NCBI RefSeq assembly: GCF_900637205.1
Contig: NZ_LR134355.1
Location: forward strand, 3,472,001-3,536,000
Direction of reading: 5' to 3'
Source: Mycolicibacterium chitae
GTDB taxonomy: Bacteria > Actinomycetota > Actinomycetes > Mycobacteriales > Mycobacteriaceae
Length of the DNA: 64,000 nucleotides
Below are positions 35,349-42,514 of this stretch, one piece after another. Each line of letters starts with the position of its first letter. Positions within the stretch are counted from its first letter, which is position 1. Both the position numbers and the translations under genes were made by a program. The notes under the pieces were generated by a model. The model did no database searches and was not told the DNA's origin. It saw only the letters and a list, made by a program, of their open reading frames with translations.

Positions 35349-36247
35349 TGCGGTTGCTGTCCCGTCCCAAGACCTACGACCTCAACGGCAAGGTCGTCCT
35401 GATCACCGGTGGCAACGGTGGGATCGGAACCGCCACGGCCGAAGAACTGCTCCGTAGGGGTGCACGGGTCACCATTGCCGATCTCGCAGCCGACATCCCC
35501 GAACGCGCCTCGCGACTGCACCCCATCCACGCGCTCGGGGTGGTGACCGACGTACGCCGACGCGGCTCGCTCGCCGACGCGGTCGCTGCGACGGTGGACC
35601 GCTTCGGGCGCCTCGACGTGGTGATCGCCAGCGCCGGCCTCCTACCGAAGGCGGCAACACTTCGCACGACGCCCGAGTCCTACATCGATAATGCCTTGGC
35701 GGTCAACGTCTCCGGGGTCGTCAACACCGTCGACGCCGCCCTGGAACAGGTGCTGGCCCACCAAGGACAAATCGTCCTGCTGTCGTCGGTGTTCGCCTTC
35801 GTCAACGGTATGGGCACCATCCCCTACGCGATGAGCAAGGCCGCCGTCGAGCAACTCGGCCGCGGCCTTCGCATCGAACTCGCCGACGCCGGCGTGTCCG
35901 TACTCACCACGTACTTCTCCCTGGTCGACACCGCAATGATCAAGCATGGCGTCGACGAGGACCCGATGGTGCTCGAACTTCTCGGCGCACTGCCCAAGAG
36001 GATGCTGAAACGAGTCACGCCGAACTCGGCGGCCGTCGCCATCGCAGACGGGCTCGAGCGCCGCAGACCACGCGTCGTTCATCCCACACGGTGGTCGGCG
36101 ATCTCGGCCGCACGCGGTGTCATCGGGCCTGCCCTCGACAAGAACCTGACCTCCGACCGCACCGTGCTCAACATTCTGGCCCGGCTGGACGGGCGCGGCC
36201 CACAACCACAGACCTCCACACCCACCACTTCACGAAGGAAGCCATGA
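35348..36247 (+). CDS. SDR family oxidoreductase
   Basis: A 299-residue short-chain dehydrogenase. The cofactor motif is ITGGNGGIGTATAEELLRRGA, with D in DVRRRG, the NAG-like element IASAG, the serine in LLSSVFAF and YAMSK for the tetrad. The C-terminal 60 residues are longer than in minimal SDRs and basic (RRRPRVVHPTRW). The ATG overlaps the preceding stop (TGATG), and the next gene starts within its stop (ATGA), so three enzymes are made together. Confidence 0.88.
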   Translation: MRLLSRPKTYDLNGKVVLITGGNGGIGTATAEELLRRGARVTIADLAADIPERASRLHPIHALGVVTDVRRRGSLADAVAATVDRFGRLDVVIASAGLLPKAATLRTTPESYIDNALAVNVSGVVNTVDAALEQVLAHQGQIVLLSSVFAFVNGMGTIPYAMSKAAVEQLGRGLRIELADAGVSVLTTYFSLVDTAMIKHGVDEDPMVLELLGALPKRMLKRVTPNSAAVAIADGLERRRPRVVHPTRWSAISAARGVIGPALDKNLTSDRTVLNILARLDGRGPQPQTSTPTTSRRKP

Positions 36248-37080
36248 TGACCACCTGGAAAGACGTCCCGACCAGCAGCATCGATGTGGCGGGCGTGCGC
36301 TTCGTCTACCGCGAACTCGGCGCCGACACCGCCGTCCCGGTGGTCTTCCTGCACCACTTCACCGCGGTCCTCGATGACTGGGACCCCCGCGTCATCGACG
36401 GCATCGCTGCCCAGCACCGCGTCATCGCCTTCGACAACAAGGGGGTCGGCGCCTCCGGCTCCAAGGTGCCCGCCGACCTCGAGCAGATGGGTGCCGACGC
36501 CATCGCCTTCATCCGGGCCCTCGGTCACGAGAAAGTCGATCTCTTCGGCTTCTCCGTGGGCGGGGCGGTAGCCCAGATGATCGCCCTGCAGACACCCGAC
36601 CTCGTACGCCGCATGATCATCGCCGGATCCGGACCGCGTGGGGGCGGCGGGATCTGGAAGATGCCGTTTATCGTCGGCGGCGCCTACGCCAAGGCTGCGC
36701 TGGCCCGCAAGGATGCCCGCCACTTCCTGTTCTTCCCGCGCACTCCCGAGGGCAAGAAGGCCGCCAACGCCTATTTCGACCGTCTCGCCGAGCGCACCAC
36801 CGACCGCGACAAGCCGATCTCGAACCAGGCCCGGATTGCGCAACTGCGCGCCATCACCGCCGGCGGACTCCACGCACCGGACGACCTCTCGAAGATCACC
36901 GCACCGACCTTCGTGGCCAACGGCGACAACGACCTCATGGTGGCCAGCGATCACTCCCTCGACCTGGCCAGGCGCCTACCCAACGCGAAGATCACCATCT
37001 ACCCCAACTCGGGCCACGGCGGTGTCTTCCAGTACCACGAGACCTTCGTCCCCGAAGTCCTGGAGTTCCTCGCCGACTGA
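36244..37080 (+). CDS. alpha/beta hydrolase
   Basis: A 278-residue alpha/beta hydrolase. HHFTAVLDDWD forms the oxyanion region, FDNKGVGASG is the second motif, FGFSVGG contains the nucleophile serine near residue 105, ANGDND contains the acid and NSGHGG the histidine. It ends the OYE-SDR-hydrolase operon, with AAGGAAG before the ATG at 36244 and a 4-bp overlap with the SDR gene. The reduction, oxidoreduction and hydrolysis series suggests processing of a cyclic enone or lactone; this is inference. Confidence 0.88.
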   Translation: MMTTWKDVPTSSIDVAGVRFVYRELGADTAVPVVFLHHFTAVLDDWDPRVIDGIAAQHRVIAFDNKGVGASGSKVPADLEQMGADAIAFIRALGHEKVDLFGFSVGGAVAQMIALQTPDLVRRMIIAGSGPRGGGGIWKMPFIVGGAYAKAALARKDARHFLFFPRTPEGKKAANAYFDRLAERTTDRDKPISNQARIAQLRAITAGGLHAPDDLSKITAPTFVANGDNDLMVASDHSLDLARRLPNAKITIYPNSGHGGVFQYHETFVPEVLEFLAD

Positions 37081-37140
37081 TCCGCCTACTGGCGGAGGCG
37101 ATGACCACGCCAGTGTTCAGCTGGATAACCCTGACCCAGG

Positions 37141-37146
37141 TAGACT
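37141..37146 (+). promoter_or_regulatory. -10 box TAGACT, leaderless start
   Basis: TAGACT lies 6 nt before the cutinase ATG at 37153, with no ribosome binding site between. Confidence 0.45.
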
Positions 37147-37152
37147 CCCGGG

Positions 37153-37971
37153 ATGTTTGTCCGGCGGGCGGTGCGTCGTTGGGCCCAGTTGGGTGCATCG
37201 GCCCTGGTCCTCACCGCAATCCCGCTGACCGCTCCCGTGGCCCCGTGGGCCGCCGCCGACGACTGCCCGATCGCCGAGGTGGTGTTTGCTCGCGGCACCG
37301 ACGAACCGGCCGGCATGGGCCGCGTCGGTGATGCCATGGTCAACTCGCTGCGGCGGCAGACCGGCGGCTTGCCGATCCGGACTTACCCGGTGGATTACAA
37401 GGCCACCATCACCCAGCGGCACAGCGGCGCGGGCGCCAAGGACGCGATCGACCGCATCAAATCGACCGCGGACGCCTGCCCCGACACCAAGATCGTGTTG
37501 GGCGGCTATTCGCAGGGCGCGAGTGTGGTCAACATCGTGGCCGGTTTCGACGGGGTCAACTGGGGCGATCCGCTACCGCGCAAGTACATGGACCACGTTG
37601 CGGCGGTCGCGACGTTCGGCAACGTCGCGGGCCGCACAGGCGGGTCGACACCGACCCAGGATTCACCGCTGGCCGCCAAGGCGATCGACTTGTGCCATCC
37701 CAGCGACCCGATTTGTCACGACGGACCGGGCAACTCCTGGAGTGGGCACACCGAGGGCTACATCCCGGTGTACACCGATCGGGCGGCGGCTTTCATCGCG
37801 GCCGCTCTGCTGACCCATGGAACGCCCAAGTACGGATCACAGTCGCCCTACGCTCCCCAGACCGAATACGGTCAAGGGACCGGGCCGCAGCAGCCCCGGA
37901 CCGTCCGCCCGGTGCCCCCGGGGCGGACTTCGACGGTGCCGGAGCCGTACTACGGCGGCAGCTTCATCTAG
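37153..37971 (+). CDS. secreted cutinase family esterase
   Basis: A 272-residue exported cutinase-like (Culp) serine esterase. A signal peptide covers about residues 1-35 (VRRAVRRWAQLGASALVLTAIPLTAP, cleavage near WAAAD). The mature part starts DDCPIAEVVFARGTDEP, the nucleophile is GGYSQGAS, and the D and H lie in CHPSDPICHDGPGNSWSGHTEGY, with paired cysteines. The C-terminal 45 residues are proline-, glycine- and tyrosine-rich, a low-complexity tail. Mycobacterial relatives hydrolyse lipid esters outside the cell. A leaderless promoter supports the start. Confidence 0.9.
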   Translation: MFVRRAVRRWAQLGASALVLTAIPLTAPVAPWAAADDCPIAEVVFARGTDEPAGMGRVGDAMVNSLRRQTGGLPIRTYPVDYKATITQRHSGAGAKDAIDRIKSTADACPDTKIVLGGYSQGASVVNIVAGFDGVNWGDPLPRKYMDHVAAVATFGNVAGRTGGSTPTQDSPLAAKAIDLCHPSDPICHDGPGNSWSGHTEGYIPVYTDRAAAFIAAALLTHGTPKYGSQSPYAPQTEYGQGTGPQQPRTVRPVPPGRTSTVPEPYYGGSFI

Positions 37972-37972
37972 T

Positions 37973-38034
37973 ACCTGTCCCGCGATACCGACTCCCGGCG
38001 ACGGGAAAAAGACCGGTTTCAAACCTGTCCCGCG
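37973..38034 (+). repeat. direct repeat ACCTGTCCCGCG
   Basis: The 12-mer ACCTGTCCCGCG occurs at 37973-37984, directly after the cutinase stop, and again at 38023-38034, 50 bp apart. A GGCGCC-ACGAG-GGCGCC hairpin follows at 38057-38073. The segment is non-coding and precedes the tiny zinc ribbon ORF. Confidence 0.5.
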
Positions 38035-38097
38035 CGGGGTAAAGGGCAGGCAACGCGGCGCCACGAGGGCGCCGGAACGACAGGGAGCGGTTGTCTT

Positions 38098-38199
38098 GTG
38101 ATTCCGTTTATTTGCCCCGGGTGCGGCCAGTTCGACATCGACTCCCCCGAGTGCTCGTCCTGTGCTCGCAGTGACCATCTGGCCCGGGACGCCGCATAG
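38098..38199 (+). CDS. 33-residue zinc-ribbon microprotein (putative)
   Basis: A GTG-started ORF encodes 33 residues with ICPGCGQ near residue 5 and ECSSCAR near residue 18, a complete CxxC...CxxC set. This could fold as a minimal zinc ribbon or zinc knuckle. GGGAG lies 10 nt upstream of the GTG. It stands alone between the cutinase gene and the NRAMP-like operon. The four ordered cysteines in such a short frame argue for a real gene, but there is no comparative support here. Confidence 0.42.
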   Translation: MIPFICPGCGQFDIDSPECSSCARSDHLARDAA

Positions 38200-38270
38200 T
38201 TTGATCCTCCCCGTCCCGGGTACTCCAGCGCGCAGTCAAGCATCCTCGGCTGCGAGCGCTAGGAGACGGC

Positions 38271-38342
38271 ATGAACCGGGACGCCTTCTTATCTCCTGAC
38301 AGTGACTACCGCCCGATCGTGGGCCTGGACTTGCGCGACTGA
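38271..38342 (+). CDS. 23-residue leader ORF before the NRAMP-like operon (putative)
   Basis: An ATG preceded by AGGAG at ideal spacing (38261-38265) opens a 23-codon ORF ending TGA at 38340-38342. Its product is acidic and hydrophilic (NRDAFLSPDSDYRPIVGLDLRD). It overlaps, in another frame, the first codons of the next gene as annotated. It is either a regulatory leader peptide or a sign that translation of the next gene is coupled to it. Confidence 0.4.
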   Translation: MNRDAFLSPDSDYRPIVGLDLRD

Positions 38343-38820
38343 TCGGCGACGGCCGTGGTACGCAATCGCGAACGAGCTGCGGCTCCTACGGCGCGGCCTC
38401 GTCGCCGCCGTCATGGTCGTGGCCCTGGGTTTGCTGCTGTCGCAGTGCCCCGCCAACCGGGACGGCGTACCGGGCCAACTCGCCCAGGCGATGGAGGAGA
38501 CCGTCGCCGCCGCCCACAGCGGTGCCTTGGCCCTGGATCTGCGGATCCGGGATCGCACCACGCCGCAGCTGGTCAGCGTGCAGATCTCCGATGCGCGCGA
38601 CGAGGTGGTCAAGGCCTTTCAGGGCATTGCCGACCTGAAGGCCGATGACGCCGCCGACCTTTCTCGGCAACGCTTCCTGACCGACTCGATGACCGCCATC
38701 ATCGACCTGCTCAATACGGCTTCGGCCCACACCCGAAACGTCGTCGCCGATCCCCCGTTGGAGCAGCTGCGCGCCGCACTGACGGCCTCGGCGGACCGCC
38801 TCGAAGCGGGCTACCGCTGA
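38302..38820 (+). CDS. single-pass membrane protein, first gene of the NRAMP-like operon
   Basis: A 172-residue protein with one membrane segment at about residues 33-49 (GLVAAVMVVALGLLLSQC) and an extracytoplasmic helical domain: LAQAMEETVAAAHSGALALDLRIRDRTTPQLVSVQISDARDEVVKAFQGIADL. The start is uncertain: the GTG at 38302 has no ribosome binding site and lies inside the leader ORF. The stop overlaps the start of the transporter gene (TGATG), so the product is probably an accessory subunit. No family is recognised. Confidence 0.65.
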   Translation: MTTARSWAWTCATDRRRPWYAIANELRLLRRGLVAAVMVVALGLLLSQCPANRDGVPGQLAQAMEETVAAAHSGALALDLRIRDRTTPQLVSVQISDARDEVVKAFQGIADLKADDAADLSRQRFLTDSMTAIIDLLNTASAHTRNVVADPPLEQLRAALTASADRLEAGYR

Positions 38821-40049
38821 TGAAGAAGATCTTCGGGGTCGCGCTGGGAATCCTCACCGCCATCGGCGGATTCCTCGATATCGGCGATCTGGTCACCAAC
38901 GCCGTCGTCGGCTCCCGGTTCGGGCTGGCCCTCGTGTGGGTCGTCGTGGTCGGCGTCATCGGGATCTGCCTGTTCGCGCAGATGGCGGGCCGGGTGGCCG
39001 CGGTCAGCGGGCGCGCCACCTTCGAGATCATCCGCGAGCGGCTGGGCCCGCGAACGGCCGCGGCGAATCTGAGCGCCTCGTTCCTGATCAACCTGATGAC
39101 GCTGACCGCCGAGATCGGCGGCGTTGCCCTGGCCCTGCAGTTGGCGACCGACGTCGGGCGGATGATGTGGATTCCGGTGGTCGCCTTCGCGGTGTGGCTG
39201 GTGATCTGGCGTGTCAAGTTCTCCGTCATGGAGAACACCACGGGCGTGCTGGGCCTGTGCCTCATCGTGTTCGCCGTCAGTGTCTTTGCGTTGCAGCCTG
39301 ATTGGGGCGGACTCGGCGAACAGGTGGTGCAGCCGGTGATCCCGGAGTCGGAATCGGCGGCCACCTACTGGTACTACGCCATCGCGTTGTTCGGCGCGGC
39401 GATGACACCCTACGAGGTCTTCTTCTTCTCCTCCGGCGCGGTGGAGGAACGCTGGACCACCAAGGATCTGGGCACCTCCCGGCTCAATGTCCTGGTGGGC
39501 TTCCCGTTGGGCGGCATCCTGTCGATCGCCATCGCCGCGGGCGCGGCAATCGTGCTGTTGCCCAACCAGATCGAGGTGACTTCGCTGTCTCAGGTGGTGA
39601 TGCCGGTCGTCGAGGCCGGCGGCAAGCTGGCGCTGGCCTTCGCCATCGTCGGCATCGTGGCGGCCACCTTCGGCGCGGCGCTGGAGACCACCCTGTCCAG
39701 CGGATACACGCTGGCGCAGTTCCTGGGCTGGCCGTGGGGCAAGTTCCGTCGTCCTGCCGAGGCCTCCCGGTTCCACGTGGTGATGTTCGTCAGCATCGTC
39801 GTCGGGGCGGCGGTGCTGTTCACCGGCGTCGACCCGGTGATGGTGACGGAGTACTCCGTGGTGTTCTCCGCCATCGCCCTGCCGCTGACGTATCTGCCGA
39901 TCCTCATCGTCTCCAACGATCCCGAGTACATGGGCGAACACACCAACGGAAAGGTGACCAACATGTTCGGTTCGATCTATCTGGTGATCATTCTGGCGGC
40001 GTCGTTGGCGGCGATCCCGCTGATGATCGTGACGGGGGCGGGAGCATGA
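38820..40049 (+). CDS. NRAMP-related divalent metal transporter with altered metal-site motifs
   Basis: A 409-residue polytopic protein with about eleven helices, of the NRAMP superfamily. The first helix reads IGGFLDIGDLVTNAVVGSRFG, where canonical transporters have DPGN. The sixth reads ALFGAAMTPYEVFFFSSGAVEE, where they have MPHN, so the manganese-coordinating methionine is replaced by threonine. NRAMP relatives lacking this methionine include magnesium carriers (NRMT) and others, so the substrate may not be manganese. It is encoded between a membrane protein and two PRC-barrel-like proteins with overlapping ends (TGATG and ATGA). Confidence 0.82.
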   Translation: MKKIFGVALGILTAIGGFLDIGDLVTNAVVGSRFGLALVWVVVVGVIGICLFAQMAGRVAAVSGRATFEIIRERLGPRTAAANLSASFLINLMTLTAEIGGVALALQLATDVGRMMWIPVVAFAVWLVIWRVKFSVMENTTGVLGLCLIVFAVSVFALQPDWGGLGEQVVQPVIPESESAATYWYYAIALFGAAMTPYEVFFFSSGAVEERWTTKDLGTSRLNVLVGFPLGGILSIAIAAGAAIVLLPNQIEVTSLSQVVMPVVEAGGKLALAFAIVGIVAATFGAALETTLSSGYTLAQFLGWPWGKFRRPAEASRFHVVMFVSIVVGAAVLFTGVDPVMVTEYSVVFSAIALPLTYLPILIVSNDPEYMGEHTNGKVTNMFGSIYLVIILAASLAAIPLMIVTGAGA

Positions 40050-40411
40050 CCACCCTGGACGCCCGCCTGCATCTGTTGGATCGCCAATTGCTCGACGCCG
40101 ACGGCGCTCCGGTGGCCATCGTCGACGACCTCGAACTCGACGGTGTCGAGGTCGATGAGGACATCGCACCGGGCACGGCGGCGCCGCGCGTGACCGCCCT
40201 GCTGTCCGGGCAGGTCGTCGCCACCCGGATCTTCGGCGGCGGCCCGCCGCCGTCGCGGTTGCAGCCCATTCCGTGGAAACTGGTGGCGTCCATAGGAACA
40301 ACGGTGCAGCTGGTCCCCACTGACATGCAGTTCGACGTGCAGTGGGTGGAACGTTGGCTGCGCGACCACGTGGTGGCCCGCATTCCGGGAGGTCGCCATG
40401 CAGCTGAGTAG
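40046..40411 (+). CDS. PRC-barrel-like protein 1 of the NRAMP-like operon
   Basis: A 121-residue soluble protein. The N-terminal half LHLLDRQLLDADGAPVAIVDDLELDG resembles the beta-rich start of PRC-barrel domains, followed by an acidic stretch and a glycine/proline-rich GGGPPPSRLQPIP segment. The end WVERWLRDHVVARIPGG is helical. It overlaps the transporter stop by 4 bp and the next gene by 14 bp. PRC-barrel domains often act as small regulatory or docking modules, so it probably gates or senses ions for the transporter; this is inference. Confidence 0.65.
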   Translation: MTTLDARLHLLDRQLLDADGAPVAIVDDLELDGVEVDEDIAPGTAAPRVTALLSGQVVATRIFGGGPPPSRLQPIPWKLVASIGTTVQLVPTDMQFDVQWVERWLRDHVVARIPGGRHAAE

Positions 40412-40739
40412 CCTGCTCGGCATGCCCGTCGTGGACGCCGGCCATCACCGCCTCGGCACCGTGACCGACGTCCGACTCTCGGTGCCCGGGGACCGCGACG
40501 ACCGCCCCGGAACGCCGCGGGTGGCCGCGCTGGTGATGAGCCCCCGGACCCGCTCGTCGTATCTGGGCTACGAGCGCACGAGTATCAACGCCCCGCTGGT
40601 GATCGCCGCGCTGGCCAAGTGGTTGCATCGCGGCACGTTCACCGCCGCGTGGGAGGACGTGGCGCGCGTCGGCTCGGAGCGGATCACGTTGCGCCCCGGC
40701 TACTCCCGCGGCCCGGCGGCCCTGAAGGACGGCCAATGA
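40398..40739 (+). CDS. PRC-barrel-like protein 2 of the NRAMP-like operon
   Basis: A 113-residue protein with a clear PRC-barrel-like start, SSLLGMPVVDAGHHRLGTVTDVRLSV, then RVAALVMSPRTRSSYLGYERTSIN and an end region VARVGSERITLRPGYS, matching the beta-strand order of the fold. It follows its paralogue-like neighbour with a 14-bp overlap and closes the operon. Its stop codon lies within the left arm of the large terminator stem. Confidence 0.68.
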   Translation: MQLSSLLGMPVVDAGHHRLGTVTDVRLSVPGDRDDRPGTPRVAALVMSPRTRSSYLGYERTSINAPLVIAALAKWLHRGTFTAAWEDVARVGSERITLRPGYSRGPAALKDGQ

Positions 40740-40786
40740 CCCCGGTCCCCGTCGGGCGGCGTACCGCCCGACGGGGACCGGGGTCA
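40737..40786. terminator. perfect 23-bp stem with 4-nt loop
   Basis: The arm 40737-40759 (beginning TGACCCCGGTCCCC) is exactly complementary to 40764-40786, with loop CGTA. It includes the stop codon of the plus-strand operon and ends 10 bp before the stop of the convergent AveC-like gene. It is a bidirectional intrinsic terminator without U-tract, or an mRNA-stabilising structure. Confidence 0.8.
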
Positions 40787-40795
40787 GGAGGTAGT

Positions 40796-41800
40796 TCAGT
40801 AGCCGGGCAGCAGGTAGGTGGGCAGGTCGGCGTAGGAATCCCCGATCAGGCCGAACCAGTTGAACGGCAGGTGGTACAGGAACACCAGGGTCAGGAAGCA
40901 GAACCCGAGGACCGCGAAGTTGCGGACATGCGGTTGCAGCGTGGGCCGCCACAGGTGCGCCCCGACCTCGATCGGCGATTCCCCGATGGGCCGCTCTTCG
41001 GCTTCGAGCCGCGCCCAGGTGAACATGCAGCCCACGCAGGCCACCAGGAACGCTTCGTAAAGCGGGAACTGATGTACCTCACCGGCCCACAGGGTCAGCG
41101 GTTCGTAGGTCTTGGCGTAAGCGTAGGCGTGGGTGGTCCGGATGATGATGTTCTCCAGGACGAAGTCGAAGGTGAACTCGAAGGCGAAGATGAACACGAA
41201 CAGCCGGAACTTGGTGATGTTCGGCCAGCGCCGCCGGACGCGCTTGGCTTCGTGACAGGCCACGATGGCCACGCCGGCGGCGAAGTAGACGTACATCGGC
41301 GGTCCCCAGATCAGGGACTCGGCGTAGCGGGTGGGCGCATCCTCGCTGTGGAAGGGCAGGAACTGCACCCAGACGCCGCGGTTGACGTTCGCGCTGTTCC
41401 ACGCGAACAGGTACTCCTTGATGTTGAGGAACCCGTCGGCGACGAAGCAGATGAGGCCGCCGATGACGAATTTGCCGTCGAGACTGAGCTTTCCGGTGGT
41501 CCGCAGCGGTTTGACCACGCAGTACCAGATGAAGGCCGCCAGCACCGCCAGGCTGATCGCCTCGAAGATGCGCAGGGCGATCAGCCGCCAGTCCTCCATG
41601 ACGTCCGGCCCGATGTGCGGCGCCGGTTGGAAGTACTCCCCCGAGGTCACCCACCGTGCGACGACGATGACGGCCAGGATGAACCACAGCACCCCGACCA
41701 GGGCCAGGAATGTCGCCGGTCCTTGCCGACCAAGGCGCGGTAGCGCGGGCGGTTGGGCCGACCCTTCTGTGGCCGGCTTTGGTTGTCGCGTTTGTGTCAT
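40796..41800 (-). CDS. AveC-like (spirocyclase family) membrane protein
   Basis: A 334-residue integral membrane protein with about seven or eight helices. It resembles the AveC-like proteins widely annotated in mycobacteria, named after the avermectin spirocyclase/dehydratase. Recognisable stretches are FVADGFLNIKEYLFAWNSANVNRGVWVQFLPFH, ESLIWGPPMYVYFAAG and FIFAFEFTFDFVLENIIIRTTHAYAYAKTY. The ATG at 41800 has GGAGGAG upstream. Real chemistry in mycobacteria is unknown. It is divergent from a TetR gene. Confidence 0.78.
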   Translation of the reverse strand: MTQTRQPKPATEGSAQPPALPRLGRQGPATFLALVGVLWFILAVIVVARWVTSGEYFQPAPHIGPDVMEDWRLIALRIFEAISLAVLAAFIWYCVVKPLRTTGKLSLDGKFVIGGLICFVADGFLNIKEYLFAWNSANVNRGVWVQFLPFHSEDAPTRYAESLIWGPPMYVYFAAGVAIVACHEAKRVRRRWPNITKFRLFVFIFAFEFTFDFVLENIIIRTTHAYAYAKTYEPLTLWAGEVHQFPLYEAFLVACVGCMFTWARLEAEERPIGESPIEVGAHLWRPTLQPHVRNFAVLGFCFLTLVFLYHLPFNWFGLIGDSYADLPTYLLPGY

Positions 41801-41824
41801 GGCTCCTCCGGGGTGACAAATTGA

Positions 41825-41839
41825 TTGATTTGTAATCAA
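41825..41839. promoter_or_regulatory. palindrome TTGATT-TGT-AATCAA
   Basis: A perfect 6-bp inverted repeat with 3-nt spacer lies 24 bp before the AveC-like start and 69 bp before the TetR start. It is a good candidate for the TetR operator controlling the AveC-like gene. Confidence 0.55.
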
Positions 41840-41890
41840 CAGCCGTCATATGACTACATCGCGGCATGCTTGTCAATAGAGCCACCGGAT

Positions 41891-41905
41891 CGCAGCTAAA
41901 CTGCG
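41891..41905 (+). promoter_or_regulatory. -10 box within a small palindrome, leaderless TetR start
   Basis: TAAACT (41897-41902) lies 6 nt before the ATG at 41909. It is embedded in CGCAG-CTAAA-CTGCG (41891-41905), a 5-bp inverted repeat, so the regulator could bind over its own -10 box. Confidence 0.45.
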
Positions 41906-41908
41906 GCG

Positions 41909-42505
41909 ATGGCCAGCCCCCAGTCCTCCCGCGCCGCGATTCGGGACCGCATCCTGGCGGCGGCGCGGGAACTGTTCCGCGCGGATGGGGTGCGCGCGGT
42001 GACGATGGGCGCCGTCGCCCGGCGGGCCGAATGCTCTCGGCAACTCGTCTACAAGGTGTTCTTCGACCGGCGGGAGTTGGTGCTCGCGGCCGCGGTCGAA
42101 CGGATCGCGGAGATCGCCGACGACGCGGCCGGCGCCGCACCGTCGACGTCGTTCCGAGATGCCTTCGTGGATCTCTCCGTCGAGATCATCGAAACCCTGC
42201 GCAACGACCCGGAACTCAACGCGATCCTCGGCGAGGGCAGTCCGGTGACGCTGCATGACGCGCTATGGGAACGCGAACTCGTGGACCGGGCCGGACGGTT
42301 CTGGCGGCCGTGGCTCGACCACGGGCGCACGCAGGGCGTGCTGCGCACCGACCTCGACAACAGCGACCTGGCGGACTGGCTGCACACGGTGTACGCCTCG
42401 ATCATCCTCCGGCGCAACATCCCGGCCGACGACGAACGCAGCATGATCGAGCGGTTCGTCCTGACGTCGTTGACGATGGCCACGACCGACACCGCCGCCG
42501 AGTGA
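41909..42505 (+). CDS. TetR family transcriptional regulator
   Basis: A 198-residue TetR regulator. The DNA-binding domain is ILAAARELFRADGVRAVTMGAVARRAECSRQLVYKVFFDRRELV. The C-terminal domain includes FVDLSVEIIETLRNDPELNAILGEGSPVTLHDALW. It is divergent from the AveC-like gene with two palindromes in the gap, and is followed by a convergent Lrp-type gene. Self-regulation and control of the AveC-like gene are inferred from position. Confidence 0.87.
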   Translation: MASPQSSRAAIRDRILAAARELFRADGVRAVTMGAVARRAECSRQLVYKVFFDRRELVLAAAVERIAEIADDAAGAAPSTSFRDAFVDLSVEIIETLRNDPELNAILGEGSPVTLHDALWERELVDRAGRFWRPWLDHGRTQGVLRTDLDNSDLADWLHTVYASIILRRNIPADDERSMIERFVLTSLTMATTDTAAE

Positions 42506-42514
42506 GCCCGGGAC

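Noticed and set aside
38057..38080. Guanidine-II (mini-ykkC) riboswitch suggested by the ACGAG loop
   Set aside because: The class needs two ACGR-loop hairpins; only one is present and the downstream gene is not a guanidine gene.
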